64,000 nt of DNA from Cloacibacillus evryensis DSM 19522 (GTDB lineage: Bacteria > Synergistota > Synergistia > Synergistales > Synergistaceae), in assembly GCF_000585335.1 (NCBI RefSeq), contig NZ_KK073872.1:2905283-2969282 (forward strand). Direction: 5' to 3'. Both the position numbers and the translations under genes were made by a program. The notes beneath the pieces were generated by a model. The model had not been told where the DNA came from. It saw only the letters and a list, made by a program, of their open reading frames with translations, and searched no databases. Each line of letters opens with the position of its first letter. Position 1 is the stretch's first letter. Shown here one piece after another: positions 35,126 to 43,349 of this stretch.

Positions 35126-35151
35126 AGGCCCCATCTCCTTCACAAATACTA

Positions 35152-35177
35152 GTTAGCAAACGCTAACCAATATTATA
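35152..35177 (-). promoter_or_regulatory. Operator-like dyad at the methyltransferase promoter
   Basis: GTTAGC-AAAC-GCTAAC (35152-35167) is a perfect 6+4+6 inverted repeat placed just downstream of a TATAAT (35177-35172, minus strand), where a repressor would block initiation. The regulator is not evident. Confidence 0.55.
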
Positions 35178-35215
35178 GCACAAAAAACATATTGCGCGCC
35201 CGGCACGGGACAATA

Positions 35216-35677
35216 TCAGGAGAGCGCCCGGCGGCACTGTTTTTCGAGCATATTACGGCAGGAGTCCAACAGAAGCAGCAGCATCTTTCTCTCCTGCGGC
35301 GGGATGTCACAACCTGGGAGCGATAGATAATGTTGCAAAGTGACAAGCAGCATGACGGGGGAAGGCATGGCGTCCGCGCAGTCCGGCTCTTTTTCATCTC
35401 CGCCCGCAGGCCGCGCGGAAGGCGCAACTTCGGAGCGATGCCGCTCGTCATTCTCTCCGAGCATAAAGGCAACGCTCGTATCAAATATCTTCGCAAAATA
35501 AAGGAGCATCTCTAAGGAGGGACTTTTACGCCCCTGCTCTATCTCCGAAAGGTACGACTGGGCAACGCCTACTCTGCGGGCAATTTCTCCCTGCGAAATA
35601 TCGCCTCTCAGCAAACGCACGCGTTCTCCGATTATTTTCTTTATATTGTTGTTGACGTCGCTTTTTGATCTTCCCAT
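35216..35677 (-). CDS. XRE family transcriptional regulator
   Basis: A 153-residue DNA-binding protein. The helix-turn-helix domain (about 14-72) reads GERVRLLRGDISQGEIARRV, then GVAQSYLSEIEQGRKSPSLE. A Pro/Ala/Asp-rich linker and a C-terminal helical region with Leu repeats (RKMLLLLLDSCR) follow. I start at ATG 35677 because the conserved domain begins soon after; an upstream ATG at 35692 is possible. It diverges from a GGDEF gene across a region with repeated half-sites. Confidence 0.85.
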   Translation of the reverse strand: MGRSKSDVNNNIKKIIGERVRLLRGDISQGEIARRVGVAQSYLSEIEQGRKSPSLEMLLYFAKIFDTSVAFMLGENDERHRSEVAPSARPAGGDEKEPDCADAMPSPVMLLVTLQHYLSLPGCDIPPQERKMLLLLLDSCRNMLEKQCRRALS

Positions 35678-35710
35678 AGCTCTTGTATAGACCATTAAAG
35701 CGTTTTTAAC

Positions 35711-35758
35711 AAATCGCAAATAACGATTTTTCTCTTATAGCGATTGACATTTAATCGC
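35711..35758. promoter_or_regulatory. Cluster of AATCGC half-sites between XRE and GGDEF genes
   Basis: AAATCG-N7-CGATTT (35711-35729) and GCGATT-N7-AATCGC (35740-35758) are two 19-base dyads built from the same half-site. Their position between the divergent genes suggests they bind the XRE regulator. Confidence 0.5.
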
Positions 35759-35847
35759 AATTATATAAAATCATATTATCGGAGTCATTACCGGAAAGCA
35801 AACTCCATATAATATCGTCGCAAAAAACTACGGCAGGTGGCGCATCC

Positions 35848-36912
35848 ATGAAGAAAAAGTTACAAAAGGCCGTTAAAGCAGACGAATTCACCGTCTTTGC
35901 AGAAGATATAAATGAGAAAAACCGCCAAACGCTGGTAAACATCAGCACAGCCGGCGCGCTGCTGGGGCCGCCGGCTCTCTTCGCGGGATTGCTTTTTCAC
36001 GGATCGTGGGGCCCGGCGGAGACCGCCTGCGCCGCGTGGCTGCTGGCGTCGTTTTTCACCATGTTTGCCTTGAAGCGCCGCAAGGACCTGGCCGCGCGCG
36101 GCGTGCTCCCCGCACTCTATTTCTTTATTTCAGTGACTTTTTTCATTTTCGCGGCCGCCGAAGTCCGCTTTCGGGCAGGCGGTTCAGGCAGGATGGCCGG
36201 AGCCGCCGCGGTGTTGCCGTTTCTTCTTCTAGACAGGCCGCTGCGCGTATGCCTCTTTACAACGGCGGCCTGTGCGCTCTCCTGCCTTCCGCACGCGGCC
36301 TTAATGGGCCCGGCGGCGGCAAGCGACGCCGCCGGCGTTCTGATGGCCGTGGCCTTTTCCTGCCTCGTAAGAACAAGGAATATTCGGGAAAAACTGGCTG
36401 ACATCAGGTCGAAATACGACATCATCGCACAGCGCGACACCGATCCATTGACAGGTCTCATGACCCGTTCGGCGGCGGAGAATCTGATAGAGTCCCACCG
36501 GCGGCACGGCAGCGGGAAAGGCGTGCTCTTCATCGTCGACATAGACCGTTTCAAAGAGGTGAACGATACCTTTGGACATATAAAGGGAGACAGGATATTG
36601 TCCGAGACCGCGGCTTCGATCAAAAGATGCTTCCGTGAAACTGACTTGGCCGCCAGATTCGGCGGAGACGAATTTATCGTCTTTGCGAAGGAAACCACCG
36701 ATATCGCATGGATACACCGTCAGGCAAGGAGGCTCAACGAGGCGGTCTCGCGCGAGATCGATATTGACGGGAGGTCGTTTCGCGTTTCGGCAAGCATAGG
36801 GATAGCAAGTCTTGACGGCGGGCAAAGTTTGGAGACGCTGTACGCGCGGGCTGACAAGATGCTCTATCAGGCAAAAAAAGGAGGAAGAGGCGGATATCGG
36901 ATGTATGAATAA
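35848..36912 (+). CDS. Membrane-bound GGDEF diguanylate cyclase
   Basis: A 354-residue protein. About six helices occupy residues 32-180, followed by a short coiled linker (RSKYDIIAQRDTDPLTGLMT) and a full GGDEF domain with LFIVDIDRFKEVNDTFGH, the active-site RFGGDEFIVFAK and ADKMLYQAKKGGRGGYR. It should make cyclic di-GMP from GTP. No RxxD inhibition site is evident five residues before GGDEF (RETDLAARFGGDEF holds RETD at about the right place, so it may exist). It is divergent from the XRE gene. Confidence 0.92.
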   Translation: MKKKLQKAVKADEFTVFAEDINEKNRQTLVNISTAGALLGPPALFAGLLFHGSWGPAETACAAWLLASFFTMFALKRRKDLAARGVLPALYFFISVTFFIFAAAEVRFRAGGSGRMAGAAAVLPFLLLDRPLRVCLFTTAACALSCLPHAALMGPAAASDAAGVLMAVAFSCLVRTRNIREKLADIRSKYDIIAQRDTDPLTGLMTRSAAENLIESHRRHGSGKGVLFIVDIDRFKEVNDTFGHIKGDRILSETAASIKRCFRETDLAARFGGDEFIVFAKETTDIAWIHRQARRLNEAVSREIDIDGRSFRVSASIGIASLDGGQSLETLYARADKMLYQAKKGGRGGYRMYE

Positions 36913-36958
36913 AATACGGGAACAGAAAGGCTTCATCAGCACAGTAAAGAGCGGAAAT

Positions 36959-36982
36959 AACGGCGGCGCTCCGCGCCGTTTT
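36959..36982 (+). terminator. Terminator after the GGDEF gene
   Basis: AACGGCG (36959-36965) pairs with CGCCGTT (36974-36980), followed by TTTT overlapping the stem end. Confidence 0.65.
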
Positions 36983-37012
36983 CTGATCGGCCCTTTTATT
37001 GCCGGCCGGCTC

Positions 37013-37261
37013 TTATTTTAGGCAGTTGCCCCATTTTTTCATGATGATATCGCGGAAATCGCCCTCGCCCAACATTAAATCACGTTCCAGCACTTTGGCG
37101 TGATGACAGATATAGTCGTCAAGCTCGCGGGCGGTAAAGCCGTAACCGAGACCCCTGATCGCTTCGCAGCGCGTCTCTTCAGGCATCCGTGAAATTTTGA
37201 CCAGCCTCTCGGGGCCTTTTTTCAGTTCGTTGATAAAATCCTCAACATCCAGTGAGCTCAT
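37013..37261 (-). CDS. Nif11-like small protein
   Basis: An 82-residue protein matching the Nif11 domain pattern: SLDVEDFINELKKGPERLVK, then EAIRGLGYGFTARELDDYI. Nif11 domains occur as RiPP leader peptides and as free proteins of unknown role. Here the C-terminus (DIIMKKWGNCLK) is short with one Cys, no Gly-Gly cleavage site stands out, and no modification enzyme is nearby, so it looks like an orphan. GAGGA lies 7 bases before ATG 37261. Confidence 0.65.
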   Translation of the reverse strand: MSSLDVEDFINELKKGPERLVKISRMPEETRCEAIRGLGYGFTARELDDYICHHAKVLERDLMLGEGDFRDIIMKKWGNCLK

Positions 37262-37448
37262 GCCAATTCCTCTTCTTGTGAATCTCCGATCGATACCATT
37301 ATGGTATGAGACAAAATATATACCGCGATCCCGGCTTTCCGTATTTTGCAGCAATGCCGCTGTGTTATATTTTATAGGATACTATCGATTTAATCACGGA
37401 AATTCAATGAGCTTTGAGGCTCAATATTCCATTTGGGAACAAATTATA

Positions 37449-37489
37449 ATTCCGAACAGTTCTTTGCCTTATAAGTACCGTTCTGGAAT
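37449..37489 (+). promoter_or_regulatory. Inverted repeat around the -10 box of an XRE gene
   Basis: ATTCCGAAC (37449-37457) and GTTCTGGAAT (37480-37489) are imperfect inverted arms on either side of TATAAG (37470-37475). The downstream regulator gene begins 10 bases later with no clear ribosome site, so the message may be nearly leaderless and self-repressed. Confidence 0.45.
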
Positions 37490-37498
37490 AATCAAACC

Positions 37499-37894
37499 AT
37501 GGAAATATTTAACGAGCGGCTGAAAACCGCACGAAAACGTAAAAATATGTCCCGTGCCAAGCTGGCTGATATGCTCTGCGTCACGCCCGCTACGGTGACC
37601 CGCTGGGAAAACGGCGACCGCGAGCCTGATTTTGCCACGACCAAAAGGATCGCCGGCACATTGGAGACTACGATCTCTTTCCTGCTCGGCGAGATAGATA
37701 AACCGGAACCATTTATCATCGTCCCCACTTATATTCTTCCCGAAGACCAGTTCCATACGAAGTTGGCGGTCCCCTCGCAGGACGAGGCGCTGCTCGACCA
37801 CTTTCACACTCTGGGGCAGCAGGAGCGCGAAGAGGTCATGCAATTCATCAGATTTAAAAAATATATCGCCGCGAAAAAAGAAGGAAGACAATGA
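37499..37894 (+). CDS. XRE family transcriptional regulator
   Basis: A 131-residue regulator. Residues 4-60 form a Cro/C1 helix-turn-helix (LKTARKRKNMSRAKLADMLC then VTPATVTRWENGDREPDFAT). The C-terminal part has EALLDHFHTLGQQEREEVMQ, a pattern often seen after this domain in Firmicutes-like regulators. The start ATG has no visible ribosome site. A hairpin follows the stop. Confidence 0.85.
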   Translation: MEIFNERLKTARKRKNMSRAKLADMLCVTPATVTRWENGDREPDFATTKRIAGTLETTISFLLGEIDKPEPFIIVPTYILPEDQFHTKLAVPSQDEALLDHFHTLGQQEREEVMQFIRFKKYIAAKKEGRQ

Positions 37895-37897
37895 ACG

Positions 37898-37936
37898 GCG
37901 CCCGCAGAGATGATATCGGCTCCGCGGGCGCTTCGT
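37898..37936 (+). terminator. Hairpin after the XRE gene
   Basis: GCGCCCGC (37898-37905) pairs with GCGGGCGC (37924-37931), then TTCGTT. The T-run is weak. Confidence 0.5.
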
Positions 37937-37957
37937 TATTCCATATTTTGAGCGAAA

Positions 37958-38329
37958 CTAATCGGTTTCCTTGTTCGGGCTGTCGTCCCTTCTGAGAGCG
38001 GTCGCTGGAAGCTCCACGATCTCGCTGGCCTCCTCGATCTCCTCCTCGTCCGCAGCTACGTTGACGGCGTCGGGATCGCGCGGCCTGCCGTGGCTTACGA
38101 CCTCGGGGTCGTCCTCGGTGTAGACCATTCTCCGACCGGACGGTTCCCCGCGCTCCGGAGGCGAGAAGTCGCGCGAAGTGTAGACACGGAACGAGGATGC
38201 GCCCGTGAGGAATTTATACAGGATAAGGGCGCAGAGCAACAGGCCGATAAACCCGATGAAGAAGATCATCGCCGGGAAGGCAAAGCCGAAGATCAGCGTT
38301 CCGATCAGCAGAAATAAGAGAAATCTCAT
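37958..38329 (-). CDS. Small two-helix membrane protein, unknown function
   Basis: A 123-residue protein. Two hydrophobic helices (about 2-22 and 24-44; MRFLLFLLIGTLIFGFAFPA then FFIGFIGLLLCALILYKFL) are followed by a polar, acidic cytoplasmic tail with a run of Glu (ADEEEIEEASEIVE). No family recognised. A GGAGGA site precedes the ATG and it lies 16 bases behind rlmN, so it is probably co-transcribed with it. Confidence 0.7.
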   Translation of the reverse strand: MRFLLFLLIGTLIFGFAFPAMIFFIGFIGLLLCALILYKFLTGASSFRVYTSRDFSPPERGEPSGRRMVYTEDDPEVVSHGRPRDPDAVNVAADEEEIEEASEIVELPATALRRDDSPNKETD

Positions 38330-38345
38330 CTAAATCCTCCGTAGT

Positions 38346-39971
38346 CTATGATTTTTTGCTCCGTTTAGTCTTGCGAGAGACGCCGTAAAATTTGCTGAAG
38401 GCTCCCTGCGGCGTGTCTGCCGCTTTCCTGGCTGACCTCTTTTTGCCGGTTCCGCCTTTGCCGGAGGGGCTTTGAAGCCCCTTTTTATCATCACGGCGTT
38501 TCCCGTCGGAGGTTTTCTTCGGGAAAGCGTCCTTTTTCTGGAAAGACTCCCTCTCCTGAGGCGTATCGCGCCGTTCAAAGCGCGGCGTTTCGCCGCCCTC
38601 GCCCTGACCTCTGTAGCTAGGGCGGGCTTCCTTCATTTTGCCGCTGCGGTAACGCTCCGCGGAGGGCCGTTCACCGCGCTCCGCCGCGCCGCGTCCCGCG
38701 CCGGCGTTCGGGAGTTCTTTGGTGGAGGGCAGGCCGTCGTCCGCCGCCCGTCTGCGTCTGCCGCGCTCCGCGACGAAGCCGCCGGATGGTTTGGACGGGC
38801 TCTTTTTCATAGCATCTCTTCGCGGAGCCGTCTCTCTCCTGCGTGACGGAGCGGGGCCGCCCGCCTTTTCCTGCCTCTTTTCGGAGGTCATTTCCTTCTT
38901 TGTGAGCGAATAGGCGGGCGCCTCGAGCGGCACGGAACCGCCGTCAAGCGTCTTGCGGCGCAGCTGTCCGCAGGCCGCGTCTATATCGGCTCCCTGTTCG
39001 GAACGGATCTCCGTCTCGAAACCGGCCGTCTGCAGGATGCTGCGGAAGCGCAGCACATCTTCGGCCTTCGGCTTTTCGTAACGCTCTCCGACGGCGTTGA
39101 AGGGAATGAGGTTTACAAAGACATGTATCCCTTTGAGAAAACGCACCAGTTCGCGCGCCCTCTCCACGCTGTCGTTGACACCCCCGAAGAGGGCGTATTC
39201 TATCGTGATCCGGTCGCCGGTCGCGGCCTGATATTCCTGCATCGCGCGGCGCAGTTCGGCTATGGGATAGGTCTCGTTGACCGGCATCAGGAAGCTGCGC
39301 AACTCATCCTCGGCGGCGTGGAGCGATACCGCGAGGCGCACCCCGAGGCCGGAATCTGCCAACTCCTTGATCCCCTGGATGATGCCCGAAGTCGATATTG
39401 TTATGTGGCGGATGCCGAGGCCGCGCAGTTTCGGATCGTTAAGCATGCCGGCAGATTTAATGACGGACTCCGTATTGAGGAACGGCTCTCCCATGCCCAT
39501 ATAGACGACATTGTTCACCTCGCGCCCGATATGTTTTTCTATCGCCGTCACCTGTCCGGCGATCTCTCCCGCACTCAGGTTGCGCACAAAACCGGAGAGT
39601 CCCGTGGCGCAGAAGGTGCATTGCAGCGGACAGCCGACCTGCGTCGAGATGCATGCCGTCAGGCGGTCGCCGTATTTCATCAGCACCGATTCGACAGACT
39701 CGCCGTCCCGCAGCTGCCAAAGAAATTTCCGCGTCCCATCCTGTGAACGCTGCTCGCGCGCAAGCGTCGGATAGGCGAAGTCCATCTTTTCCGCGAGCTT
39801 GTCGCGCAGCGGCTTCGACAGGTTCGTCATCTCTTCCACGTTGTCCGTATGTTTCTGCCAAAGCCACTGGCATATCTGGTCGGCGCGGAACTTAGGCTCA
39901 TCCAGCCCCTTCTCGATATATTCCTTCCATTCGCTGTTATCCAGATCTAACGCATATCTCTTCTCTGCCAT
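38346..39971 (-). CDS. rlmN: 23S rRNA (A2503-C2) methyltransferase RlmN with long basic tail
   Basis: A radical-SAM enzyme that methylates A2503 of 23S rRNA and A37 of some tRNAs. The first ~345 residues are a complete RlmN: the cluster motif CPLQCTFCATG, VVYMGMGEPFLN, SLHAAEDELRS and the catalytic C-terminal Cys in DIDAACGQLRRK. About 195 further residues follow, rich in Arg, Lys, Gly, Ser and Pro with low complexity. RlmN normally stops near 350-380, so this is an unusual appended tail, possibly an RNA- or ribosome-binding extension. There is no break between the two parts. GAGGG precedes the ATG. Confidence 0.92.
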   Translation of the reverse strand: MAEKRYALDLDNSEWKEYIEKGLDEPKFRADQICQWLWQKHTDNVEEMTNLSKPLRDKLAEKMDFAYPTLAREQRSQDGTRKFLWQLRDGESVESVLMKYGDRLTACISTQVGCPLQCTFCATGLSGFVRNLSAGEIAGQVTAIEKHIGREVNNVVYMGMGEPFLNTESVIKSAGMLNDPKLRGLGIRHITISTSGIIQGIKELADSGLGVRLAVSLHAAEDELRSFLMPVNETYPIAELRRAMQEYQAATGDRITIEYALFGGVNDSVERARELVRFLKGIHVFVNLIPFNAVGERYEKPKAEDVLRFRSILQTAGFETEIRSEQGADIDAACGQLRRKTLDGGSVPLEAPAYSLTKKEMTSEKRQEKAGGPAPSRRRETAPRRDAMKKSPSKPSGGFVAERGRRRRAADDGLPSTKELPNAGAGRGAAERGERPSAERYRSGKMKEARPSYRGQGEGGETPRFERRDTPQERESFQKKDAFPKKTSDGKRRDDKKGLQSPSGKGGTGKKRSARKAADTPQGAFSKFYGVSRKTKRSKKS

Positions 39972-40058
39972 CTCTTTACCCTCGTTTTTTATCGATTTAC
40001 ACTTCTTATTCTACCACTAACGTTCATTCCGCTGATTCAGATGTGTCGGGTGCTGCCG

Positions 40059-41288
40059 CTATTGACGAACGCCGGAACCGGGTTCGAACATAAGTATAGC
40101 ATAGGGAATGGGGCGCTCCCTGTCGCTCGCGTTGCTCGGCAGGGAAAAGGTCATTCCGCGCCACCAGAGGGAGCTCGACCCGCCGCCGTCAAGGTTGAGC
40201 GCCGTCTTCAGCGAGAGCCAGCCGCATAGGCGGCGCAGCTCCTCTATCGTCATCCCGACGCTGTGCATATTGTCGCGTCCGTCAACGACTCCCCAGAGGA
40301 CGCGCTTGCCGTCTGTGCCCACAAAGGTGCGCGGGTGGCGGAAATCCAGCACATTCGGATGGACCTTTTCCGTATTCGCAGACGGCGTCCCATTCTTCAC
40401 CAGCAGCGGTCCCGCCTGCAGCACCTCCGTGAATTTGTCAAAGTTATGGTCGGAGGAGATACTCGCCGTCTCCTTGCCGTCGATAAAGACATACTCACCA
40501 CTTTCGTTCCAGCCGAAGGCCGAACGGTTCGGCCAGAACTTCGCGTTGTCGGTATAGCCCTGGCGGCGCAGCACTCCGATCGGCTTCGCGCCCGCAAAGT
40601 ATCCTCCGTTGATGCCGCCGATGACGCCGTAGTTCTCGCCCGCGATCGTCGCGAGCGGCGCTTTGTTGGCGCCGACCATCACCGCGGTGGCGATCTGGCA
40701 GGGGATGCTCTTCATATCGACGGCGAGCACCGCGGCGAAGAGCGGCTCGTTGACGCCGTTTTTCATATCGCCGGCCGCAGGCCCCGAGGGGTCGCCCACG
40801 CCGTGTTTTATCATGATCAGCTCCGTGCCCTCCCAGGCGAAGGAGGCTTTCCAGCGCGCCTCTTTCTTACATTCTTTGAGCCAAGCCGCGATCTGCGCGA
40901 CGTCGTCGGAGGTCGCCGGCGCGGCAAGGTCGGCGCGCACCGGAGCTGGCGGCAGCGGACTCATAGTCGAGGCGAGATACGAAACTCCCTCCACCTCGGG
41001 CCACTCCGGAAGGATGCCTATCTGATCCAGCGCCTTGATGACGAAGCCCCAGCCCATCGCCTCCAGCGAGAGGCGCAGCGCGTCGGCGCGCGTAAGCTCT
41101 CCTGTGAAGGCTGAAAGCTGTTTCTGCGGGACCTCGCGCCCCAGCGCTTTGAATATCGCCGGCTTCACCTCGGCCGCCGTCAGCGCGGACGCCGGCGCCG
41201 GCGCGAACAGAATGAGCTGGAACGTAAAAAATACCGCCAGGCCGCAAGCGGCCGTCCTTTTTATTTTCTCAAATGTCTCTTTAAGCAT
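40059..41288 (-). CDS. Phosphodiester glycosidase (NAGPA-like) exported protein
   Basis: A 409-residue secreted protein with an N-terminal signal helix (about 12-35, GLAVFFTFQLILFAPAPASA). The C-terminal domain has INGGYFAGAKPIGVLRRQG, FVGTDGKRVLWGVVDGRD and ALNLDGGGSSSLWWRG, the signatures of the phosphodiester glycosidase (DUF2233/NAGPA) family, which act on sugar-1-phosphodiester bonds in cell-wall or exopolysaccharide. The N-terminal 150 residues are unassigned. Precise substrate unknown. Confidence 0.85.
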   Translation of the reverse strand: MLKETFEKIKRTAACGLAVFFTFQLILFAPAPASALTAAEVKPAIFKALGREVPQKQLSAFTGELTRADALRLSLEAMGWGFVIKALDQIGILPEWPEVEGVSYLASTMSPLPPAPVRADLAAPATSDDVAQIAAWLKECKKEARWKASFAWEGTELIMIKHGVGDPSGPAAGDMKNGVNEPLFAAVLAVDMKSIPCQIATAVMVGANKAPLATIAGENYGVIGGINGGYFAGAKPIGVLRRQGYTDNAKFWPNRSAFGWNESGEYVFIDGKETASISSDHNFDKFTEVLQAGPLLVKNGTPSANTEKVHPNVLDFRHPRTFVGTDGKRVLWGVVDGRDNMHSVGMTIEELRRLCGWLSLKTALNLDGGGSSSLWWRGMTFSLPSNASDRERPIPYAILMFEPGSGVRQ

Positions 41289-41582
41289 AGTTTTATATAT
41301 TGCCTCTCCGTCTCCAGGTTTATCATGCCGCGGCGCGATCTCCCGCGGGCATCTGAATATTTTATACCACTTGTCCGCGGATGTCTCCGCAGTATTTTAC
41401 GACGCCTCGCGCTATATCTTTGTAACAGAAACATGTGGTGATTTTATGTCGGCGATAATATTTCGCGCGACCGGCTCTCCGCATATCGGCCGCGGACTGC
41501 CCCGCCTCAGGAAACGCCTCCTTGCGCGATCGCCTCCATTGTGATATAAAATGAAAACAGATTGCAGTTTAAGGAGCGAGGT

Positions 41583-42005
41583 ATGATGTCCGGGCGCGGA
41601 AGATACAAGACAAAGCATCACGATTCGGTGTTGGCGATTCTCTTGGAGAACCCTCTGCGCTGCTTTACGGTCGACGGCCTCTGCGAATCCCTTGATGAAG
41701 AGGGACGGAAGATGGGCAGGACGACCGTCTACCGGCAACTGGAAAAGATGACGGCGGACGGCTTGGCTCTGAAATATATTTCGGAGAAGGGGGAGGCCGC
41801 CTCATACCGCCTATGCGGCGAAAACTGCCGCCTGCATCTGCACCTGAAGTGTCTCGACTGCGGCGCCCTGACCCATTTGGACTGTGCCGCGGCGGAGAGC
41901 TTTTCACAGCATCTGCTGGAAAACCACTCCTTTCGGCTCGACCCCGCAAAGACGGTGATCTACGGCCATTGCGGCTGCGACGCCGGGAACCAGGAAGACA
42001 GATGA
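41583..42005 (+). CDS. zur: Fur family metal regulator, probably Zur
   Basis: A 140-residue Fur-type repressor. The winged-helix part has TVDGLCESLDEEGRKMGRTT and VYRQLEKMTADGL; the metal parts are CRLHLHLKCLDCGAL and the terminal CGCD cysteines, giving a structural zinc site. It heads a zinc transporter operon, so zinc sensing is the best guess. The start ATG 41583 has AAGGAG 6 bases upstream; another ATG follows directly. The stop overlaps the next gene (ATGA). Confidence 0.88.
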   Translation: MMSGRGRYKTKHHDSVLAILLENPLRCFTVDGLCESLDEEGRKMGRTTVYRQLEKMTADGLALKYISEKGEAASYRLCGENCRLHLHLKCLDCGALTHLDCAAAESFSQHLLENHSFRLDPAKTVIYGHCGCDAGNQEDR

Positions 42006-42301
42006 CGGCCGGACGCATATCGAAACGCGCCGCGCGCCTCACGGCGCTGGCGCTCTTTCTGACGATATCGTTCCTGCTTGCGGCGCTGCCGCTGCACCAT
42101 GCGGGCCATCTCTGCAGCGGCGCGGGCTGCCCCGTCTGTCTTTCGATAAGCAAATGGCAGAGGGACGGCTCGGCGCCCCTGCCGCCGCTCCAAACCGAAG
42201 CGGCGGCGCTTGCCGCGGCCTTTCTTTTCACAATCCTTCCGCCGCGGCGTCTATTTTCACCGCGAACGCTTAATTCGCTGAAGGTGGAGATGAACAACTA
42301 A
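42002..42301 (+). CDS. Small His/Cys-rich membrane protein in the zinc operon
   Basis: A 99-residue protein, not a family I can name. One helix near 13-30 (LTALALFLTISFLLAALP) is followed by HHAGHLCSGAGCPVCLS, a dense His/Cys cluster that could bind zinc at the membrane surface, then a second hydrophobic stretch (about 66-78). It overlaps the Zur stop by 4 bases and precedes znuA by 54 bases. Similar short proteins seem to recur in zinc operons of anaerobes, but I recall no assigned function. Confidence 0.7.
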   Translation: MTAGRISKRAARLTALALFLTISFLLAALPLHHAGHLCSGAGCPVCLSISKWQRDGSAPLPPLQTEAAALAAAFLFTILPPRRLFSPRTLNSLKVEMNN

Positions 42302-42355
42302 AGGCTCCTCCGGCCTTACATAAAAAATAAACGATCACGGAGGTAACCCTTTACT

Positions 42356-43348
42356 ATGAAAAAATATCTAATCGCATGCGCGGCCGCCCTGCTTCTGGCA
42401 GCCGCCCTGATATACGCCGTCAACGGAGAGCGGACGGCGACGACGGCCGAAGACGGCCGCCCCAAGGTAATAGCGACAATATTCCCCCCATACGATTTCG
42501 CGCGCGCGGTCGGCGGCGGCAAAACGGACCTCTCGATGCTGCTCAAACCGGGCATGGAGAGCCACTCCTACTCCCCCTCGCCGCAGGACATCATCAACAT
42601 CCAGAACTGTGACCTCTTTATCTATATCGGAGGAGAAAACGACCAATGGGTCGACCGGATAATAAATTCCCTTGAGAAAGATAAACGCCCGCAGGTATTG
42701 AAGCTTATCGACTGCGTTTCCCCCGTCAGGGAAGAGTTAGCGGAGGGCATGCAGGAAGAAGAGGGCCACGACGGACACGATCATGGCGCGGCAGAGGGCG
42801 AAGCCCACGAGCACGAAGGCGAGTATGACGAACATATCTGGACCTCGCCGCGAAACGCCGAGAAGATGACGGCCGCGATCATGGACAAGCTCATCCTCAT
42901 CGACTCGAAAAACCGTTCATTTTACAAAGAGAACGCCAAAGCCTATATCGCGGAGCTGGACAGGCTCGACAAGGATTACCGCAGGGCAGTCGCCGACGGC
43001 CGGCGCCGTAGCCTCGTCTTCGGCGATCGCTTCCCCTTCCGTTATCTGGCGGACGAATACGACCTCGACTACGCGGCCGCTTTCCCAGGATGCGCGGCGG
43101 AGAGCGAGGCCAGCGCCGCGACTATCGCCTATCTTATAGACAAGGTGAAGAAGGAACAGATCCCCGTCGTCTTCCACATCGAAATGTCCAACGAAAAGAC
43201 GGCGGAGGCGATATGCAATGAGACGGGGGCGAAAAAGACGCTCCTGCATTCATGCCACAACCTCTCGCGCTCCGAGTACGAGCAGGGGGCCACCTATATC
43301 AGCCTGATGAGGAACAATCTGAACAGCCTCAGGGAGGCGCTCCGCTGA
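42356..43348 (+). CDS. znuA: Zinc-binding periplasmic protein ZnuA/AdcA
   Basis: A 330-residue cluster-9 metal-binding protein. The N-terminal signal anchor is KYLIACAAALLLAAALIYAV. Zinc ligands are expected at the His in GMESHSYSPSPQD, the His in EHIWTSP, and later in the chain. An acidic His loop (about 137-160, EEEGHDGHDHGAAEGEAHEH) typical of zinc members lies before EHIWTSP. Upstream is GGAGG, 12 bases from ATG. Partner ATPase and permease follow. Confidence 0.93.
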   Translation: MKKYLIACAAALLLAAALIYAVNGERTATTAEDGRPKVIATIFPPYDFARAVGGGKTDLSMLLKPGMESHSYSPSPQDIINIQNCDLFIYIGGENDQWVDRIINSLEKDKRPQVLKLIDCVSPVREELAEGMQEEEGHDGHDHGAAEGEAHEHEGEYDEHIWTSPRNAEKMTAAIMDKLILIDSKNRSFYKENAKAYIAELDRLDKDYRRAVADGRRRSLVFGDRFPFRYLADEYDLDYAAAFPGCAAESEASAATIAYLIDKVKKEQIPVVFHIEMSNEKTAEAICNETGAKKTLLHSCHNLSRSEYEQGATYISLMRNNLNSLREALR

Positions 43349-43349
43349 G

